Shown: positions 59,938-64,000 of the stretch, piece after piece | How the letters are laid out: every line of letters begins with the position of its first letter | Numbering within the stretch: position 1 is the stretch's first letter | NCBI RefSeq assembly: GCF_001612555.1 | Contig: NZ_CP015110.1 | Span: forward strand, 2,170,001-2,234,000 | Length of the DNA: 64,000 nucleotides | Source: Acinetobacter sp. TGL-Y2 | GTDB taxonomy: Bacteria > Pseudomonadota > Gammaproteobacteria > Pseudomonadales > Moraxellaceae | Reading direction: 5' to 3' | Notes under the pieces: model-generated | The model's input: only the letters and a program-made list of their open reading frames with translations | Told to the model about the DNA's origin: nothing | Databases searched by the model: none | Position numbers and translations under genes: made by a program

Positions 59938-60312
59938 ATGCCTAAAGTATATTCAGTGGATTTACGTGAAAAAGTCATGCAGTTTTATGAAGAAAATAAT
60001 CACAAATCATATACATGTAAAACCTTTAAAATATCTAGAACCACTTTGGATGATTGGATTCTTCTTCAAAACACCACTGGAGAATTGAAACAGCCTAAAA
60101 TCAATGCAGGTCGACCCACTAAAATCAAGGATATGGATGCTTTCAAACACTTTATTGAAACTACTGAATTTTCTCAAGTGAAAGATCTCATCCCTTTATT
60201 TGAACAAAAGTTTGGGTATCCAATCCTTTACTCAACCCTGTTAAAAGCCATTCATAGACTTGGTTGGACACGTAAAAAAAGAGTTTTCTCTATAAGCAAG
60301 CCGACAAAATAA
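59938..60312 (+). CDS. IS630-family transposase, N-terminal frame (orfA)
   Basis: 124 aa from ATG at 59938. HTH region (YSVDLREKVMQFYEENNH, TFKISRTTLDDW) and the GRPTKI linker. The frame runs off into a nonsense tail after an A7G tract at 60274-60281; the -1 frame carries on as KKSFLYKQADKITRAVF, so the transposase is probably made by frameshifting. Confidence 0.85.
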   Translation: MPKVYSVDLREKVMQFYEENNHKSYTCKTFKISRTTLDDWILLQNTTGELKQPKINAGRPTKIKDMDAFKHFIETTEFSQVKDLIPLFEQKFGYPILYSTLLKAIHRLGWTRKKRVFSISKPTK

Positions 60313-60857
60313 CAAGGGCTGTATTCAACTGGTTTCTTCCGCAATGGAAAGAGGCGTTTGGGGAAGATCAGATTCTTTATATTGATGAGTCTGGGATAAA
60401 CACCACAGATACAGCGCAATATGGTTGGTCTAAACTAGGCAGTCGTTGCGCTGCTTTAAAATTGGGTGGTCATGGTAAAAGATTAAGTATCATCAGTGCT
60501 GTGAGGTCTAATTCAGCGTATCAGTTCCTTTACCCTTTGATTTTTCAAGGTTCATGCGATCGAGCAATGTTCACGGGATGGTTGAGATATCTACTTGAAA
60601 ATTTAACCAAAGATAATCAAGATAAGACCAAAAGACATCTGCTGATTCTAGATAACGCTTCGATTCATAAGAACGGAGATATCAAAAAACTAGCCAAAGA
60701 CTTTAACTGTAGAATCATGTACTTGCCTGCTTACAGTCCAGATTTAAATCCAATTGAAAAAGCATGGTCAGTGCTAAAATCCAAAGTTAAAAGTATCGCT
60801 GTCCGTTTTGACAAAAACATAGAAGAAGCGCTCGATTTAGGCTTGAAGGCAATGTAG
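60276..60857 (+). CDS. IS630-family transposase, catalytic frame (orfB)
   Basis: The -1 frame, open from 60276, gives a full DDE domain: Asp in LYIDESGINTT, Asp in LLILDNASIHK, Glu in SPDLNPIEKAW. No own ATG before 60462, which would cut off the first Asp, so it is expected to be expressed as a ~306-residue fusion with orfA. Confidence 0.8.
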   Translation, partial: KKSFLYKQADKITRAVFNWFLPQWKEAFGEDQILYIDESGINTTDTAQYGWSKLGSRCAALKLGGHGKRLSIISAVRSNSAYQFLYPLIFQGSCDRAMFTGWLRYLLENLTKDNQDKTKRHLLILDNASIHKNGDIKKLAKDFNCRIMYLPAYSPDLNPIEKAWSVLKSKVKSIAVRFDKNIEEALDLGLKAM

Positions 60858-60878
60858 CTTAAAATTTAAATCCAGCTA

Positions 60879-61330
60879 TAATATTATTCCCATTAGAAAT
60901 AATCCCTTCACTCATTTTTTTCAGCTACCCGTGCAAACAATTTGTTTCCATTGAAAAATGCTTGTGACAAAAAGAGTCCATACTGGTTAGGCTTTACAGT
61001 CGTTCTTAATCACTCTTTAAGTAGAAGTCTTATAATCTAATATCTATAATTCAGTATCTATAATCCAGCACCTATACCCATCTGAACGCCATTTTATAAA
61101 AAAGTTTCACGCTGATAACCATTAGACTACGTATCTTCATAAGTCACATTTACATGTACAATTTGCAGTGGATGCGCTAGCCCTAGTCTTTCACAAATGA
61201 TGTTTTAATAAGACTCTCTGAATAGTGATAAATCCTATCAAAATGATGTTGGTAAAGCTCGCTGTTGCCTATGTATTGATTTATCGATTCAAGCGATATG
61301 CAAAATCTACTCAAATTAAATCCATACAAT
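60879..61330. other. gene-free stretch after the IS630 element
   Basis: About 450 bp, A/T-rich, no supported gene. Confidence 0.5.
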
Positions 61331-61336
61331 TACATG

Positions 61337-61370
61337 AATAAAAAACCCGCAATATGTGCGGGATTTTTTT
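61337..61370. terminator. bidirectional terminator beside the small lipoprotein gene
   Basis: CCCGCA-ATATG-TGCGGG stem (61346-61362) with A-run to the left and T-run to the right. On the reverse strand it directly follows the lipoprotein stop codon. Confidence 0.85.
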
Positions 61371-61491
61371 ATTTATCTTTATCTATGGAATGGGGTGTAG
61401 TGGTTTTATCCTGCTGATTCGTATCTGTATCTCGTTGGCAAGCAGTTAGCCCAACCATGACGACCAAGCCCACTATTGTCAAAAACTTCAT
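61369..61491 (-). CDS. 40-residue small lipoprotein
   Basis: Reads MKFLTIVGLVVMVGLTACQR and then a short hydrophilic tail rich in Asp, Gln, Thr and Lys ending DKDK. Signal peptide with lipobox LTAC; GGATGGA lies upstream of the ATG at 61491 and a strong terminator follows the stop. Mature part of only ~22 residues. Function unknown; resembles other tiny outer-membrane lipoproteins (entericidin- or LptM-like in size only). Confidence 0.75.
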   Translation of the reverse strand: MKFLTIVGLVVMVGLTACQRDTDTNQQDKTTTPHSIDKDK

Positions 61492-61825
61492 AGTATCCAT
61501 CCGTTATGGTGAGCATTAAAGCTATCAAATTATTGACGCAGCAGTGTTGTAGTTGTGAAAATTAAAGAAAATCTGATCACAGTGAATCAATTAGCTTTAC
61601 GTATGCCTCATGACTTAACGAAATAATGTTTGATCCTTATTATGCAATTTGGATCTATTTAAGCAGAACATCACATGATTGAATTTAAAAAAATTGGATT
61701 GGTGAGTGAATGGCTCAAGAATTTGAAAACCGCAGTAGGTAGACTTGCAAAATACGGAATTTTTTTGTGATGAAATTATAGATTAGGCCAAATTTTGAAT
61801 AAATGATTGTTTTTATGATGATTAA
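61492..61825. other. gene-free stretch between small lipoprotein and tRNA-Arg
   Basis: About 330 bp. A 31-codon frame starting at 61676 (MIEFKKIGLVSEWLK...) ends at a TGA; it has no supporting context. Nothing else seen. Confidence 0.45.
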
Positions 61826-61901
61826 TGGTGCGCTCAGCGGGACTCGAACCCACGCCACAGGCTTCGGAGACCTGTACTCTATCCAGTTGAGCTATGAGCG
61901 C
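61826..61901 (-). tRNA. tRNA-Arg (anticodon CCG)
   Basis: 76-nt cloverleaf on the reverse strand: acceptor GCGCTCA/TGAGCGC, D arm AGCTCAACTGGATAGAGT, anticodon stem CAGGT/GCCTG around CTCCGAA (CCG, decoding CGG), T loop GTTCGAGTC, encoded CCA. Confidence 0.95.
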
Positions 61902-62088
61902 ATACTTTGAATTGCGCACATCATAACAAAAAATGGGATAAGGTAAAGCAACTATCGAAATCTCTTGCTTTTAATGCTTATCCTTTATACAACATTCCAA
62001 AATTGCAACACATAATTCTGAGGGTATAACTTGGTTTATTGAGGTAGATCGCTCACAATACTCACACTATTGATAAACTGAGAACTCT

Positions 62089-63024
62089 ATGACTGAAGCA
62101 TTGACGTTAAGGGAACTATCTAAAACATATCGAAATGGTTTTCAAGCGCTTAAAGGAATCGATTTAAGTGTGCCTGAAGGTGAGTTTTATGCGTTATTAG
62201 GACCTAATGGTGCAGGTAAATCTACAACGATCAGTATTATCAGTTCACTCACAAAAAAGACATCAGGTTCAGTTGAAATTTTTGGACATAATCTGGACAC
62301 CCACCCTTCGCTTGCTAAACAGTGTTTAGGTGTGGTTCCCCAAGAATTTAACTTTGGTCATTTTGAAAAAACTTTTGATATTTTGGTCACCCAAGCGGGT
62401 TATTACGGCATTCCCCAAAAGCTGGCTGAAGAACGTGCAGAAGAGTATTTAGAAAAATTGGGTTTATGGGATAAACGCGGTGTTCAAGCACGTATGCTGT
62501 CAGGCGGTATGAAACGCCGTTTAATGATTGCACGTGCCATGATGCATCGACCAAAGCTTCTCATTTTAGATGAACCGACAGCAGGCGTAGATATCGAGTT
62601 GCGCCGCTCCATGTGGGAATTTCTCACTGAAATGAACAATAACGGCACATCTATTATTTTGACCACGCATTATTTAGAAGAAGCTGAAATGCTGTGCCGC
62701 CGCATTGCGATTATTGACCGTGGTGTGATTAAAGAAGACACCACCATGAAGTCCTTCCTGAATCAGCTCAATGAAGAGTCTTTTATTTTAGACTTAGCCA
62801 ATCCTATTCAACCCATTGAACTGGATATTATTGGGGTGAAATTTAAACTCATTGACGCTGTAACTTTAGAAGTCACTTTAGATAAAGCCCTCAGTCTCAA
62901 TGATCTATTCCAGCTCTTAGAAGCGCAAGGCATTACTGTCCTTAGTATGCGTAACAAATCAAATCGTCTTGAAGAACTATTTGTGAAAATGGTTGAAAAA
63001 AATCTTGAGGAAGCAGTGCAATGA
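62089..63024 (+). CDS. ABC transporter ATP-binding protein (YadG-like)
   Basis: 311 aa. Walker A LLGPNGAGKSTT, signature LSGGMKRRLMIARAM, Walker B LLILDEPTAGVD, switch His in ILTTHYLEEAEML. ABC-2 type export ATPase. Overlaps the permease gene by 4 nt (ATGA). Substrate unknown. Confidence 0.95.
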   Translation: MTEALTLRELSKTYRNGFQALKGIDLSVPEGEFYALLGPNGAGKSTTISIISSLTKKTSGSVEIFGHNLDTHPSLAKQCLGVVPQEFNFGHFEKTFDILVTQAGYYGIPQKLAEERAEEYLEKLGLWDKRGVQARMLSGGMKRRLMIARAMMHRPKLLILDEPTAGVDIELRRSMWEFLTEMNNNGTSIILTTHYLEEAEMLCRRIAIIDRGVIKEDTTMKSFLNQLNEESFILDLANPIQPIELDIIGVKFKLIDAVTLEVTLDKALSLNDLFQLLEAQGITVLSMRNKSNRLEELFVKMVEKNLEEAVQ

Positions 63025-63794
63025 ATTTCACCCAATTGAGAGTTGCCCTGTTTACCTTAGTGCGTAAAGAAATTCGCCGATTTATGCGTATTTGGCCACA
63101 AACCTTACTTCCACCTGCCATCACCATGAGTTTGTACTTTGTTATTTTTGGCAATTTGGTCGGTTCACGCATTGGTGAAATGGGCGGATTTAGCTATATG
63201 CAATTTATTGTGCCTGGCTTAATCATGATGGCCATTATTACCAACAGCTATTCCAACGTCTCTTCAAGTTTTTTTAGTGCTAAATTTCAAAAAAGCATTG
63301 AGGAGCTGATTATGAGTCCCGTTCCGCTGCATTTAATCTTGTGGGGCTATGTGATTGGTGGTGTCTGCCGTGGTGTTCTGGTGGGTTTGATTGTCACCCT
63401 AATGAGCTTCTTCTTCACCGATCTTGCCATTCATAATATTTTTGTGACGATCTATACAGTTGTGATTACAGCGCTGCTATTCTCTCTGGGCGGTTTAATC
63501 AATGCCGTTTATGCCAAATCATTCGATGATATTTCAATTATTCCGACCTTTGTACTGACACCACTCACCTATTTGGGCGGTGTGTTTTATGCGATTAGTG
63601 CCTTAAGCCCGTTTTGGCAAAATTTATCTCTGATTAATCCGATCGTGTATATGGTCAATGCGTTCCGATATGGCATTTTGGGTCATAGCGACGTCAATGT
63701 TTCAATCTCTTTAATTTTTATTACGTTGTGCTGTGGTGCTTTATACGCCATTGCATATTATTTACTTTCTCGTGGTTCAGGAATGCGTGAGTAA
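63021..63794 (+). CDS. ABC-2 type transporter permease (YadH-like)
   Basis: 257 aa, six TM helices, with FIVPGLIMMAIITNSYSNVSSSFFSAKFQKSIEELIMSPV typical of the YadH/ABC-2 family. Partner of the upstream ATPase. Its stop shares one base with the queF start. Confidence 0.94.
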   Translation: MNFTQLRVALFTLVRKEIRRFMRIWPQTLLPPAITMSLYFVIFGNLVGSRIGEMGGFSYMQFIVPGLIMMAIITNSYSNVSSSFFSAKFQKSIEELIMSPVPLHLILWGYVIGGVCRGVLVGLIVTLMSFFFTDLAIHNIFVTIYTVVITALLFSLGGLINAVYAKSFDDISIIPTFVLTPLTYLGGVFYAISALSPFWQNLSLINPIVYMVNAFRYGILGHSDVNVSISLIFITLCCGALYAIAYYLLSRGSGMRE

Positions 63795-64000
63795 TGAGTG
63801 TAGAACAATCTTTATTAGGCAAAGACACCAATTATCCTACAGAATATCAACCTGATATTCTGTTCCCTATTTCGCGTGCGTCTGCGCGTGAAAATTATGC
63901 GCATCTTAAGGGAATTCAACAGGGCAAAGATTGGTGGCATGTTTTTGAAATTTCGTGGTTAAACCTCAAAGGGATTCCACAAGTGGCCATTGGGCGTATT
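63794..64000 (+). CDS. queF: NADPH-dependent 7-cyano-7-deazaguanine reductase QueF (5' part)
   Basis: 69 codons to the window edge. MSVEQSLLGKDTNYPTEYQP, then LFPISRASARENY and VFEISWLN match the N-terminal half of the long QueF type, which reduces preQ0 to preQ1 in queuosine synthesis. The catalytic Cys lies beyond the window. Confidence 0.93.
   Translation, partial: MSVEQSLLGKDTNYPTEYQPDILFPISRASARENYAHLKGIQQGKDWWHVFEISWLNLKGIPQVAIGRI

Larger units (their letters stand above)
59884..60878 (+). mobile_element. IS630-family insertion sequence
   Basis: About 1 kb. Ends show an imperfect inverted repeat: TTATAGCTG on the left (59881-59889) and the same read inward from the right (60881-60873), each bordered by TA, the IS630 target. 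It contains a two-frame transposase. The exact edges are uncertain by a few bases because of repeated TA. Confidence 0.75.

Overview
The window reads as chromosomal DNA of an Acinetobacter species (Moraxellaceae, Gammaproteobacteria). The evidence is low-GC, A/T-rich intergenic DNA, a monomeric NADP isocitrate dehydrogenase, the small secreted MCR_0457-type proteins, a degenerate FimX-type protein next to a PilZ protein, a surE-nlpD pair without pcm or rpoS beside it, and the nudJ-mnmA-hflD-purB and ybgC-tolQRA-tolB-pal clusters. Most of it is core genome. I see no prophage, CRISPR array, plasmid functions or defence island.

Layout. 1-9.5 kb is mostly minus strand: 5' part of idh, tRNA-Val, a moxR-DUF58-transglutaminase operon whose last gene is broken by an in-frame amber codon, a ketopantoate reductase gene, the cstA-ybdD transporter pair and efp. 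9.5-14.5 kb (plus): epmB divergent from efp, then a PilZ-domain protein overlapping a FimX-like REC-PAS-GGDEF-EAL protein with degenerate sites. 14.6-26.3 kb: rpmE, a YfeH-like transporter, gloA-ampG, a LonB-type protease, grxD, argD, a LysR regulator, nlpD-like and surE. 26.3-29.4 kb: two related small secreted proteins, dacC and a gamma-carbonic-anhydrase-like protein. 29.4-34.5 kb is the most accessory part: an EamA transporter gene frameshifted in a 7-base G run, a decayed IS5-family transposase, and a copper operon (a His/Met-rich small protein, copA, copB).

34.8-44.6 kb: nudJ-mnmA-hflD-purB, small hypotheticals, a YjdF-like membrane protein, sohB, dgt, ruvA and ruvB. 44.6-51.5 kb: a two-TM hypothetical, then ybgC-tolQ-tolR-tolA, an unusual secreted TolA-C-terminal paralogue, tolB and pal. 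51.5-57.2 kb: a small acidic protein, fbp, an RNA methyltransferase, an ECF sigma/anti-sigma/DUF3106 cassette, rnk and glyA. 57.2-64 kb: a gene-poor stretch with a DnaQ-like exonuclease, a small hypothetical, an IS630-family element, a 40-residue lipoprotein gene, tRNA-Arg, an ABC-2 type exporter pair and the 5' end of queF.

Functional themes are envelope maintenance (Tol-Pal, AmpG, DacC, NlpD, transglutaminase cluster), translation quality (efp/epmB, mnmA, rpmE, queF, rRNA/tRNA methyltransferase) and copper defence. The items most worth checking are the secreted TolA-like paralogue between tolA and tolB, the PilZ/FimX-like pair, the two disrupted genes (amber codon and G-run frameshift), the ~200-residue insertion in AmpG, and a ~98-bp element with 11-bp terminal inverted repeats between ruvA and ruvB.
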